A stretch of DNA of 7,888 nt from Vampirovibrionales bacterium (GCA_021299615.1 JAJTHC010000213.1:1-7888), one strand, 5' to 3'; shown: positions 1-7,025, counted from the first letter of the stretch. The notes: a model not told the origin generated them from the sequence alone. Program-made: numbers and translations.

Positions 1-504
1 ATTGGTTTTAATGGGAACGTCGATAATTTGACCTTGAGAATCCGCCATCAAACCACGCATACCCACCAACTGACGAACTTGTGACAAGTTACCACGAGCA
101 CCAGAGAATGCCATCATGTAAATGGAGTTGAGCTTGTCGAAATTGTCAACGACGGCTTTGGTCAAGGTTTCGTTGGTTTCAGCCCATGTGTCGATAACTT
201 TCGTGTAGCGTTCTACTTCGGTGATTTCGCCTCGCAAATAACGTTGACGAGATTGACTAATTTCATCTTCGGCTTTTTGCATTAACTCTTTTTTCACCGC
301 AGGCACGTCCAAATCTTCAATCGAAATCGTGACGCCTGCCAAAGTCGCATAACGAAAACCTAAGTTTTTCAATAGGTTGGCAAGATTGCCCGCTTTGGCT
401 CCGCCATGTTCGTTATAGACCCCTAAAATGAGCTTACCTAGCTCTTTTTTATTCATAATTTTGTTGTAGAACCTGGTTTTTTTCTTGCTTTGCAGGGTTG
501 TCAT
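1..504 (-). CDS. rpoC2: RNA polymerase beta' C-terminal half, split-gene type (partial, 3' end outside window)
   Basis: This is the second half of the RNA polymerase largest subunit, of the cyanobacterial/plastid RpoC2 type. The visible 168 residues are only the start of the protein; the reading frame is open to the window edge. Residues 12-23 read FYNKIMNKKELG, the usual RpoC2 opening. Helical segments around residues 65-115, including GEITEVERYTKVIDTW, correspond to the secondary-channel rim. The motif YMMAFSGARGN followed by QVRQLVGMRGLMA (about 128-155) is the F-loop region just before the bridge helix. The bridge helix, trigger loop and any large insertion lie beyond the window. The ATG at 504 is chosen because AAAGAGG lies 9 nt upstream and in-frame TAA and TGA stops precede it. 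It follows rpoC1 after 89 nt, in a different frame. Only the assignment of the unseen part is inferred. Confidence 0.96.
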   Translation of the reverse strand, partial: MTTLQSKKKTRFYNKIMNKKELGKLILGVYNEHGGAKAGNLANLLKNLGFRYATLAGVTISIEDLDVPAVKKELMQKAEDEISQSRQRYLRGEITEVERYTKVIDTWAETNETLTKAVVDNFDKLNSIYMMAFSGARGNLSQVRQLVGMRGLMADSQGQIIDVPIKTN

Positions 505-558
505 ATCGCAAAACCTCTTTCATTGAATTAAAAAATGGTATTAAGAAGGATGAAGAGC

Positions 559-585
559 AGGCAAGCCTTTTGAAGAGGCTTGCCT
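559..585 (-). other. Intergenic hairpin between rpoC1 and rpoC2
   Basis: There is a perfect 10-bp inverted repeat, AGGCAAGCCT and AGGCTTGCCT, with a 7-nt loop. It starts 9 nt after the rpoC1 stop. No immediate T-run follows the stem on the minus strand (next bases GCTCTTCATCC; a T-rich stretch comes about 22 nt later), so it is a poor intrinsic terminator. A role in mRNA processing, 3'-end protection of the rpoC1 message or pausing is more likely. The stem shares GGCAAGC with the hairpin after rplL. The structure is seen; the role is inferred. Confidence 0.6.
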
Positions 586-593
586 ATGGATCG

Positions 594-2318
594 CTAAACT
601 TGAGCGAGGGCTTGACGCACGGTTTTGTTGAAAATAATGCGTCCCACCGTCGTGTCAATCATCGTGCCGTCGGAATCTCTCACGGCGATACGGGCATGAA
701 TATGAATGACTTGTGCTTCAAATGCTGCTAAAGCATCGTCAAAACTGAAGAAACGCATCCCTTCACCCTTGTTGGAATTGGGGTTGTCCAAAGTCAAATA
801 GTACAGACCCAAAACCATATCTTGCGTGGGCGTAATGGCAGGCTTACCTGTCGCAGGAAGCAAAACGTTATTGGTCGCAAGCATCAACATACGTGCTTCC
901 GATTGAGCTTCTAAAGACAAGGGAATGTGAACCGCCATTTGGTCACCGTCAAAGTCGGCGTTAAACGCCATACAGACCAACGGATGCAACTGGATCGCTC
1001 GACCGTCCACCAAGACAGGTTCAAAGGCTTGAATCCCCAAACGGTGCAGGGTAGGTGCTCGGTTAAGAAGCACAGGGTGCCCCTTAATCAGCTCTTCCAA
1101 GACATCCCACACAATAGTCTCACCACGTTCGATTTTCTTTTTGGCGGATTTAATGTTTTGACATTCCCCACCTTCAATCAATTTATTGATGACAAAGGGC
1201 TTAAACAGTTCAATCGCCATTTCTTTAGGCAATCCGCACTGGTGCAAGTTCAATTTTGGACCAACCACAATAACGGAACGACCTGAGTAATCCACACGTT
1301 TACCTAACAAGTTTTGACGGAAACGACCTTGCTTCCCTTCAATAATGTTGGACAACGATTTCAAAGGACGGTTATTCGGTCCTACGACCGTACGTCCACG
1401 ACGACCGTTGTCAATCAAGGCATCCACGGATTCTTGCAACATACGTTTTTCGTTACGGATGATGATTTCAGGGGCCCCCATGTCAATCAATCGAGCCAAG
1501 CGGTTGTTACGGTTGATCACACGACGGTACAAGTCATTTAAATCAGATGTCGCAAAACGTCCACCATCTAACTGCACCATCGGGCGAAGATCAGGCGGCG
1601 TGACAGGCAAGGCATCCATGACCATCCAGCTCGGGTCGGTCTTGCTACCCATCAGCAGTTCAGCCAAACGCAAGCGTTTCATGAGCTTGGTTTTCTTTTG
1701 GCTGGCAGTGGCTCCCAAGGTATCGACTTGCCCACGCAATTCATTGACAAGTTCCACCAAATCAATGTTTTGCAACATGACCTTAATGGCTTCTGCCCCG
1801 ATACCAACTTCAAATTGGGCGTCTTCATTGTCATCCAAGAGCTTGTCATACTCTTCTTCGCTCAAGAGCTGACCGTAGGTGAGTTCGGTGTTACCGGCAT
1901 CTAGCACAACGTACGCATTAAAGTAGATGATCTGCTCTAAATCTTTCAAAGGCGTGTCGAGCAAAAGCCCCATATAACTGGGGATGCCTTTCAAGAACCA
2001 AATATGGCTAACAGGGGCTGCCAATTGAACGTGACCCATACGCACACGACGCACACGGGCTTCGGTGACTTCAACGCCACAACGCTCACAAATAATGCCT
2101 CTATGACGTACACGTTTGTACTTACCGCAATAGCATTCCCAGTCCTTGGTAGGTCCAAAAATACGTTCGCAGAAGAGACCGCCCATTTCAGGCTTTAAGG
2201 TACGGTAGTTAATGGTTTCAGGCTTTAGAACTTCGCCATGAGACAAGTCTAAAATACGAGTCGGCGATGCAATGCCGATGCGGATATAGTCAAAGTGATC
2301 GATATTTGTGCTAACCAA
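594..2318 (-). CDS. rpoC1: RNA polymerase beta' N-terminal half (gamma subunit in cyanobacterial nomenclature)
   Basis: This is the N-terminal half of beta' and carries the catalytic centre of RNA polymerase. Counting from the TTG start (574 residues): the zinc ribbon has C62, C64, C77 and C80; KPETINYRTLKPE lies at 32-44; the sigma-binding clamp helices, including RRVINRNNRL, fall around 245-300; switch-2 and neighbouring elements follow (GKQGRFRQNLLGKRVDYSG); and the Mg-binding NADFDGD has D455, D457 and D459. The protein stops at TTVGRIIFNKTVRQALAQV with TAG, the usual RpoC1 end. The TTG at 2318 is preferred because CGGAGG stands 9 nt upstream and the protein then begins MVSTNIDHFDYIRI, matching the family N-terminus. 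An in-frame ATG at 2369 would add 17 residues but has no visible ribosome binding site. The protein is shorter than typical cyanobacterial RpoC1 (from memory about 620 or more). Confidence 0.96.
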   Translation of the reverse strand: MVSTNIDHFDYIRIGIASPTRILDLSHGEVLKPETINYRTLKPEMGGLFCERIFGPTKDWECYCGKYKRVRHRGIICERCGVEVTEARVRRVRMGHVQLAAPVSHIWFLKGIPSYMGLLLDTPLKDLEQIIYFNAYVVLDAGNTELTYGQLLSEEEYDKLLDDNEDAQFEVGIGAEAIKVMLQNIDLVELVNELRGQVDTLGATASQKKTKLMKRLRLAELLMGSKTDPSWMVMDALPVTPPDLRPMVQLDGGRFATSDLNDLYRRVINRNNRLARLIDMGAPEIIIRNEKRMLQESVDALIDNGRRGRTVVGPNNRPLKSLSNIIEGKQGRFRQNLLGKRVDYSGRSVIVVGPKLNLHQCGLPKEMAIELFKPFVINKLIEGGECQNIKSAKKKIERGETIVWDVLEELIKGHPVLLNRAPTLHRLGIQAFEPVLVDGRAIQLHPLVCMAFNADFDGDQMAVHIPLSLEAQSEARMLMLATNNVLLPATGKPAITPTQDMVLGLYYLTLDNPNSNKGEGMRFFSFDDALAAFEAQVIHIHARIAVRDSDGTMIDTTVGRIIFNKTVRQALAQV

Positions 2319-2326
2319 GGGGGCGT

Positions 2327-2333
2327 TCCTCCG
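2327..2333 (-). promoter_or_regulatory. Ribosome binding site that decides the rpoC1 start
   Basis: CGGAGGA on the minus strand has its GGAGG core 9 nt from the TTG at 2318-2316. It is the strongest Shine-Dalgarno match near the gene start. It lies inside the reading frame that would be opened by the upstream ATG codons at 2369 and 2342, neither of which has a comparable site. It therefore argues for the TTG start. Confidence 0.7.
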
Positions 2334-2406
2334 ATTGTTCATGGATGAATGGCGTTTGCCAGCAACCATTAAGACGATATATTTAAGCAGGATTCAAGCA
2401 TGAGCT

Positions 2407-2430
2407 TCCCCTTAAGTTACCTTAAGGGGA
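2407..2430 (-). other. Hairpin just after rpoB
   Basis: A near-palindrome of 10-bp arms, TCCCCTTAAG and CTTAAGGGGA, with a 4-nt loop, begins 9 nt downstream of the rpoB stop. On the minus strand the stem is followed by AAGCTCATGC, with no T-run, so it does not look like a simple intrinsic terminator. It may protect or process the message between rpoB and rpoC1. Confidence 0.6.
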
Positions 2431-2438
2431 TTCATAAG

Positions 2439-5400
2439 CTAATCAGCGAAGAAGTTCAACAACTCCGTGTCATTAGGGATGATCACACGCTGTTTCAGGG
2501 CTTTTTTAGCGGCGGATTCATCCGACATGAGATCGACTTCAACTTCTCGATCGTTTTCATCTTTCTTAACAACAGAAAGATCCAAGCCGATGCTTTGAAG
2601 TTCACGCACCAAGACCTTAAACGACTCTGGAATACCGGGGCGAGTAAGGTTTTCACCTTTGACGATGGCTTCATACGCACGGCTACGACCCGTGACATCA
2701 TCCGATTTAATCGTCAACATTTCTTGCAAGGTGTAGGCAGCGCCATACGCTTCCAACGCCCACACTTCCATTTCTCCGAAACGCTGACCACCAAATTGAG
2801 CTTTACCTCCCAATGGCTGCTGCGTTACAAGACTGTAAGGCCCTGTCGAACGAGCGTGGATTTTATCATCCACCAAGTGAACCAGCTTCATGAGGAACAT
2901 GTAGCCCAAGGCAACTGGGTTGTGGAAGGCTTCGCCTGTTCGGCCGTCGAGCAACGTTGCTTTACCCGTCGGATAAATCCATGATTTGCCTGACGCTTCA
3001 ATGGCTTCTTCAAGCTCTTGACGAACGGCTTTAAGCGACGCTTCTTCACCGTACATCTCATCAAAGGGAGGCACTTCATACAATTTGCCGTTTAAGAAAG
3101 CAGCGAGTCCCAACATGGTTTCGTAAGTTTGACCCACGTTCATACGAGACGGAACACCGAGCGGGTTTAAGACCACATCCACAGGCGTGCCATCAGGCAA
3201 GAAAGGCATGTCTTCGACTGGTAAAATACGGGACACGATCCCTTTGTTACCGTGACGACCCGCCATTTTATCACCCACGCTGACTTTACGACGTTGAGCT
3301 AAGTACACACGAACAACCGTATTGGCGCCAGGAGGAAGATCATCGCCTTTTTCACGTTCAAAGACTTTGACATCAACCACACGACCACCTTCTCCGTGAG
3401 GCACACGCAAGGAATTGTCTTTCACATCCCGAGCTTTTTCGGCGAAAATCGCACGCAAGAGCTTTTCTTCAGGAGGATGCTCCGCTTCACCTTTGGGCGT
3501 AATTTTACCGACCAAAATATCATCGGCATAAACCCTTGCACCCACACGGATAATACCTTGCTCATCGAGGTTTTTAAGAGCATCTTCACCAACATTAGGG
3601 AGTTCGCGTGTGATTTCTTCAGGCCCTAGTTTTGTGGCACGAGCATCGATTTCAAACTTTTCGATGTGAATGGATGAGAAAATATCATCCTGCACCAAGC
3701 GTTCCGAAATCAAGACGGCATCTTCAAAGTTGTAACCTTCCCATGGCATAAACGCCACAAGAACGTTCTTACCGAGAGCCAATTCACCATCTTTGGTAGA
3801 CGCTCCATCGGCTATGACATCGCCCAATTTTAAGACGTCGCCTTCACTAACAATAGGCGTTTGGTTTAAGCACGTGTCTTGGTTTGAACGGACATATTTC
3901 ATCATCTTATGACGGATGACTTTATTGGTTTCATCATCACGCACATCCACAAAGACGCCCGTAACCTTTTCAACCGTTCCTGCGACTGTGGTTTTCATAC
4001 ACATGCCTGAGTCGAGAGCGACCCGCTTTTCAAGCCCTGTTCCAACAGCGGCTCGTTGCGTACGTACCAAAGGCACCGCTTGACGTTGCATGTTCGCACC
4101 CATTAAGGCACGGTTGGCATCGTCATGCTCCAAGAAAGGAATCAAAGACGTTCCGACTGAAACGATCTGAATGGGTGAACTACCAACGTAATCAACCGTA
4201 TCCGCCGTAGTCGTGGTGAAATCGTTACGGTAGCGAACAGGAACAGCATTGCCAATAATGGCACCTGTTTCCACATCACGACGCAAGTCACCAGGGGCGA
4301 TGCGGTAACGATCTTCCTCGTCCGCAGATAAGTAATCCAAATCACTTGTGACGACCCCGTTTTTCACAACGAAATAAGGCGTTTCAAGGAATCCGTAGTC
4401 ATTGACTCGAGCAAAGGTCGAAAGGCTACCGATCAATCCAGCGTTTGGACCTTCAGGCGTTTCTACAGGACAAATCCGTCCGTAATGAGAAGGGTGAATG
4501 TCTCGAACGGCAAAGCCTGCACGCTCACGAGTCAAACCGCCTGGCCCAAGAGCCGACAAACGACGCTTGTGCGTCAATTCAGCCAAGGGATTTGTTTGAT
4601 CCATAAACTGAGATAACTGTGAAGACCCAAAGAACTCACGAATCGCCGCCAATAAAGGCTTCGGATTCAACAAGTTGTTGGGCGTCAATGTTTCGGTGTC
4701 TTGTAGGGTCATACGTTCTTTAACGATACGCTCCAAGCGTGAAAGACCTACTCTGAACTGGTTTTGAAGCAATTCACCTACCGCACGAATACGACGGTTA
4801 CCAAGGTGATCAATATCATCGACCGCCCCTTCATCGTAGTGAAGACTAATCAGGTAGTCGACTGCGGTGATAATATCACCAATGGTCAAGGTAAGCACGT
4901 TGTCTGGTACACTTAAGCCAAGCTTTTTGTTCATTTTATAGCGACCGACTTTACCCAAGTCATAACGCTTATCATCAAAGAAGCGAGATTCGAGCAATTG
5001 ACGACCACCACTCACACTCGGCGGATCACCCGGACGAAGTTTTTTGTAAACTTCAATCAAAGCTTCTTCCATGGTTTCCGTGGAGTCCTTGTCTAAGGTA
5101 CGACGCAAGAACTCAAAGTGACGCAAGCGGCCTTCCATGTCTTGCTCGGTTAAGCCTAAAGCTCGCAATAAGACCGTGGCAGGAATCTTACGGTTTTTGT
5201 CGATTTTGACGTAAATAACATCGTTAACATCGGTTTCAAACTTTAACCATGCCCCACGGTTGGGAATCAAGGTCGCATTAAAGGTACGCTTACCGTTTAA
5301 CGCCGTTTCTTTTTTGAAGTAAATACCAGGTGAACGCACCAACTGCGATACGATGACACGCTCGGCTCCGTTGACAATAAAGGTGCCTCGATCGGTCATC

Positions 5401-5744
5401 ATAGGCACTTCGCCGATATAGGCTTCTTGTTCCTTGATTTCACCCGTATCACGGTTAATCAAACGCATTTTAATGCGTAATTGTTTGGAATACGTCGCTT
5501 CGTTGTGACGAGCGTCTTCCACTGAATACTTAGGCTTGTCGAATTGATATTCAGGCAAGAAATACAATTCCAAGCGACCCGTGTAATCCTTAACAGGAGA
5601 AAAAGAAAGCAACTCTTCTTTTAAGCCTTTTTCAAGAAACCATTGAAATGACTTTTTCTGAATCTCCGCAAGATCAGGCATATGATCAAGGGGAAGGTCA
5701 CCAATTCCAGGAAGCGTTGAACGCTGAACCTTTGTAGCCGTCAT
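2439..5744 (-). CDS. rpoB: RNA polymerase beta subunit
   Basis: This is the second-largest RNA polymerase subunit, which forms one side of the active cleft and the rifampicin pocket. The 1101 residues are complete and lack the large inserts of proteobacterial RpoB (E. coli about 1342); the length is close to cyanobacterial RpoB. The N-terminal lobe begins around DLAEIQKKSFQWFLEKGL. The rifampicin cluster GSSQLSQFMDQTNPL is centred on M381; residues equivalent to E. coli Q513, D516, H526, R529 and S531 are Q379, D382, H392, R395 and S397, all of the sensitive type. YNFEDA has E674 and D675 near the catalytic site. The nucleic-acid-contacting VGDKMAGRHGNKG is at 823-835. The C-terminal GGKAQFGGQRFGEMEVWALE segment is intact. 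The ATG at 5744 has AAAGAGGG 6 nt upstream. It is transcribed after rplL across a 253-nt regulatory gap. Confidence 0.98.
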   Translation of the reverse strand: MTATKVQRSTLPGIGDLPLDHMPDLAEIQKKSFQWFLEKGLKEELLSFSPVKDYTGRLELYFLPEYQFDKPKYSVEDARHNEATYSKQLRIKMRLINRDTGEIKEQEAYIGEVPMMTDRGTFIVNGAERVIVSQLVRSPGIYFKKETALNGKRTFNATLIPNRGAWLKFETDVNDVIYVKIDKNRKIPATVLLRALGLTEQDMEGRLRHFEFLRRTLDKDSTETMEEALIEVYKKLRPGDPPSVSGGRQLLESRFFDDKRYDLGKVGRYKMNKKLGLSVPDNVLTLTIGDIITAVDYLISLHYDEGAVDDIDHLGNRRIRAVGELLQNQFRVGLSRLERIVKERMTLQDTETLTPNNLLNPKPLLAAIREFFGSSQLSQFMDQTNPLAELTHKRRLSALGPGGLTRERAGFAVRDIHPSHYGRICPVETPEGPNAGLIGSLSTFARVNDYGFLETPYFVVKNGVVTSDLDYLSADEEDRYRIAPGDLRRDVETGAIIGNAVPVRYRNDFTTTTADTVDYVGSSPIQIVSVGTSLIPFLEHDDANRALMGANMQRQAVPLVRTQRAAVGTGLEKRVALDSGMCMKTTVAGTVEKVTGVFVDVRDDETNKVIRHKMMKYVRSNQDTCLNQTPIVSEGDVLKLGDVIADGASTKDGELALGKNVLVAFMPWEGYNFEDAVLISERLVQDDIFSSIHIEKFEIDARATKLGPEEITRELPNVGEDALKNLDEQGIIRVGARVYADDILVGKITPKGEAEHPPEEKLLRAIFAEKARDVKDNSLRVPHGEGGRVVDVKVFEREKGDDLPPGANTVVRVYLAQRRKVSVGDKMAGRHGNKGIVSRILPVEDMPFLPDGTPVDVVLNPLGVPSRMNVGQTYETMLGLAAFLNGKLYEVPPFDEMYGEEASLKAVRQELEEAIEASGKSWIYPTGKATLLDGRTGEAFHNPVALGYMFLMKLVHLVDDKIHARSTGPYSLVTQQPLGGKAQFGGQRFGEMEVWALEAYGAAYTLQEMLTIKSDDVTGRSRAYEAIVKGENLTRPGIPESFKVLVRELQSIGLDLSVVKKDENDREVEVDLMSDESAAKKALKQRVIIPNDTELLNFFAD

Positions 5745-5767
5745 GTCAAACCCTCTTTAGCTATGGC

Positions 5768-5793
5768 ACAAGGTTTTGGCAATAAAACCTTGT
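5768..5793 (-). promoter_or_regulatory. rpoB leader hairpin next to the ribosome binding site
   Basis: A perfect 10-bp inverted repeat, ACAAGGTTTT and AAAACCTTGT, with a 6-nt loop ends about 10 nt before the rpoB ribosome binding site. No T-run follows, so it is not a terminator. Its position suggests an effect on rpoB translation initiation or on mRNA stability. The function is inferred. Confidence 0.5.
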
Positions 5794-5839
5794 TCTTCTA
5801 CTTCATACATGGTGGAGGAGCTTTTTAAAAATACACGAA

Positions 5840-5864
5840 TTGAGGAGGCATCTCGCCACCTCAA
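5840..5864 (-). promoter_or_regulatory. Stem-loop at the 5' end of the proposed rpoB transcript
   Basis: The arms TTGAGG-T-GGC and GCC-T-CCTCAA pair with one T-T mismatch around a 5-nt loop GAGAT. If the extended -10 at 5874-5882 is used, this stem-loop starts within a few nucleotides of the transcript 5' end. The bases after it, TTCGTGTATTTTT, are T-rich, so it could serve as an attenuator for transcripts arriving from rplL as well as a 5' protective stem. Confidence 0.45.
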
Positions 5865-5873
5865 ACCTTTTAT

Positions 5874-5882
5874 ATTATATCA
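5874..5882 (-). promoter_or_regulatory. Candidate rpoB promoter, extended -10
   Basis: On the minus strand the sequence TGATATAAT is a perfect extended -10 element (TG, one base, TATAAT). No convincing -35 hexamer stands 16-18 nt upstream; the extended -10 may compensate. A 13-nt palindrome TCATTTTAAATGA at 5901-5913 lies upstream in or near the -35 region. The site is 130 nt upstream of the rpoB start and downstream of the hairpin after rplL, as expected for an internal promoter serving rpoB-rpoC1-rpoC2. Confidence 0.5.
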
Positions 5883-5946
5883 GCAAAAAGCGATTCGAAA
5901 TCATTTAAAATGAAGCTCCTGAAACGCTCACCAAAGGCGTTACGAT

Positions 5947-5989
5947 AAAAATGCAAAGAAGGGCAAGCCTCCCTAAAGGGAGCTTGCCC
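5947..5989 (-). terminator. Terminator or attenuator after rplL
   Basis: The arms GGGCAAGC and GCTTGCCC extend inward as TCCC and GGGA with one bulged base and a TAAA-type loop, giving about 12 paired positions. On the minus strand the stem is followed by TTCTTTGCATTTTT, a broken T-tract. It starts 8 nt after the rplL stop. In other bacteria partial termination between rplL and rpoB lowers polymerase expression relative to L10/L12; the same role is inferred here. Confidence 0.65.
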
Positions 5990-5997
5990 CAAGATAC

Positions 5998-6393
5998 TTA
6001 CTTAAGCTCAATTTTCGCACCAAGCTCTTCGAGTTTCTTCTTCAACTCTTCAGCTTCTTCTTTTTTCAAGCCTTCCTTGACGGTTTTAGGCGTACTGTCA
6101 ACCAAGTCTTTGGCTTCTTTCAAGCCTAAACCTGTAATCGCACGAACTTCTTTCAACACTTGAATCTTGGTCGCACCAGCATCCAACAAAACAAGGGTGA
6201 AATCGGTTTGCTCTTCAACAGCTTCGACAGCAGCGGCGGCAATAGGAGCAGCGGCAGCAGCAGGAGCAGCAGCAGAAATGCCGAACTCATCTTCAAAAGC
6301 TTTTACCAACTGAGCAGTTTGTAAAAAGCTCAATTCTTTAATTTGCTCAAAAACTTGAGACGTTTTGGAATCTAATTCAACAGCCATCATCAT
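5998..6393 (-). CDS. rplL: Ribosomal protein L7/L12 (bL12)
   Basis: This is the stalk protein of the large ribosomal subunit, present as several dimers bound to L10, which recruits and stimulates the translational GTPases. The complete 131-residue protein has the N-terminal dimerisation/L10-binding helices (about residues 8-37), an Ala/Pro-rich flexible hinge (about 41-59) and the globular C-terminal domain (60-131) with the factor-binding motif TGLGLKEAKDLV, ending in GAKIELK. Three consecutive ATG codons open the gene. The first, at 6393, is 10 nt from the AGAGG of the ribosome binding site and is chosen. The third, giving MAVELDSKT, would fit the usual family N-terminus but has a longer spacing. 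It follows rplJ after 98 nt and precedes a terminator-like hairpin. Confidence 0.98.
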   Translation of the reverse strand: MMMAVELDSKTSQVFEQIKELSFLQTAQLVKAFEDEFGISAAAPAAAAAPIAAAAVEAVEEQTDFTLVLLDAGATKIQVLKEVRAITGLGLKEAKDLVDSTPKTVKEGLKKEEAEELKKKLEELGAKIELK

Positions 6394-6396
6394 AAT

Positions 6397-6411
6397 GAAA
6401 GAACCTCTTTC
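6397..6411 (-). promoter_or_regulatory. Hairpin enclosing the rplL ribosome binding site
   Basis: GAAAGA and TCTTTC form a 6-bp stem around a 3-nt loop (GGT), three bases before the first rplL ATG. The stem contains the AAAGAGGT Shine-Dalgarno sequence, so folding would partly mask it. The repeat is seen; translational control is inferred, and the 3-nt loop makes the fold only marginally stable. Confidence 0.4.
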
Positions 6412-6491
6412 GACTTATATAACATAGAATCTAACAAATAAAATAGGTATTCACCTAAGTTTGGGAATCACAACCTGCAACACAAAGAAAC

Positions 6492-7025
6492 TTACGCTTC
6501 TTCATCTTGCTTGATTGTAGAAAGTTGATCAAGCAAACGAACCAAACCACTTTGGTTATGACTCAACGCATTCGCCAAGCCCATCAAAGGACTTGCAATG
6601 CACATGAGCAACTTACCACGAAGCTCTTCTTTAGAAGGCATCACAGCAAGTTCATTCACACCCACAGCGTTCATCGCATTACCTTCTAAGAAGGCGGCAC
6701 GAAGCTCGTTTTCTTTTTTATTCTTTTTAAGGAATTCTTTAATCGCTTTAACCGCAGAAACTTCATCACCATAACCCAGCACAAGACCCGTAGGACCCTT
6801 GAGATAAGGTGCGAGTTGTTCAATATCTGTACCCAAAGCAGCACGCTTGACCAGCGTGTTTTTAGCCACTTTGACTTTAACATCGACTGCACTTAAGGCT
6901 CGACGAAGATTCGTCATTTCTGCTACAGTAAGTCCACGATAGTCCACTAACAAAATAATGTTAGCGGTTGTAATATCTTCTGTAAGTTGACTGACAAAAC
7001 CCTTTTTTTGAGATAGCGTCGGCAT
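6492..7025 (-). CDS. rplJ: Ribosomal protein L10 (uL10)
   Basis: This protein is the base of the ribosomal stalk. It binds 23S rRNA with its N-terminal domain and carries L12 dimers on its C-terminal helix. The complete 177-residue product shows the L10 hallmarks: a hydrophobic strand IILLVDYRGLT at 23-33, LRRALSAVDVKVKVAKNTLVKRA (about 40-62, the rRNA-binding part), GPTGLVLGY near 78-86, and a C-terminal helix (LMGLANALSHNQSGLVRLLDQL) for L12 binding. The length is ordinary for the family. The ATG at 7025 has AAAGGG 9 nt upstream. It is followed by rplL after 98 nt, the conserved pairing. In many bacteria L10, bound to L12, represses its own leader; the structured 5' region here would allow that, but I could not identify the conserved L10-binding fold. 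Confidence 0.98.
   Translation of the reverse strand: MPTLSQKKGFVSQLTEDITTANIILLVDYRGLTVAEMTNLRRALSAVDVKVKVAKNTLVKRAALGTDIEQLAPYLKGPTGLVLGYGDEVSAVKAIKEFLKKNKKENELRAAFLEGNAMNAVGVNELAVMPSKEELRGKLLMCIASPLMGLANALSHNQSGLVRLLDQLSTIKQDEEA

Noticed and set aside
505..593. A frameshift or sequencing error breaking one rpoC gene
   Set aside because: The gap has a hairpin, a ribosome binding site and stops in the frame leading to the rpoC2 ATG, and both ends match natural RpoC1 and RpoC2 termini.
2400..2984. A 194-codon plus-strand open frame opposite the end of rpoB, and similar plus-strand frames opposite rpoC1, rplL and rplJ
   Set aside because: All lie antisense to strongly conserved genes, resemble no family I know, and have compositions expected of reverse-strand readings.
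4540..4645. Rifampicin-resistance substitutions in the rpoB cluster
   Set aside because: The residues equivalent to E. coli Q513, D516, H526, R529 and S531 are all the sensitive-type residues.
5757..5810. A 17-residue leader peptide (MYEVEEQGFIAKTLCHS) ending at the rpoB ribosome binding site
   Set aside because: The ATG has no Shine-Dalgarno sequence upstream (CTCCTCCACC precedes it) and the frame is short enough to occur by chance; it also spans the 5768-5793 hairpin.
5901..5913. The palindrome TCATTTTAAATGA as a repressor operator for the rpoB promoter
   Set aside because: It is short and AT-rich, has no second copy near other promoters in the window, and matches no operator I recognise.
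6444..6457. A hairpin TAGGT-GAAT-ACCTA followed by TTTTATTTGTT in the rplJ-rplL gap as a terminator
   Set aside because: The stem has only 5 bp with two G-C pairs; termination there would also reduce L12, which is needed in excess. Too weak to annotate.
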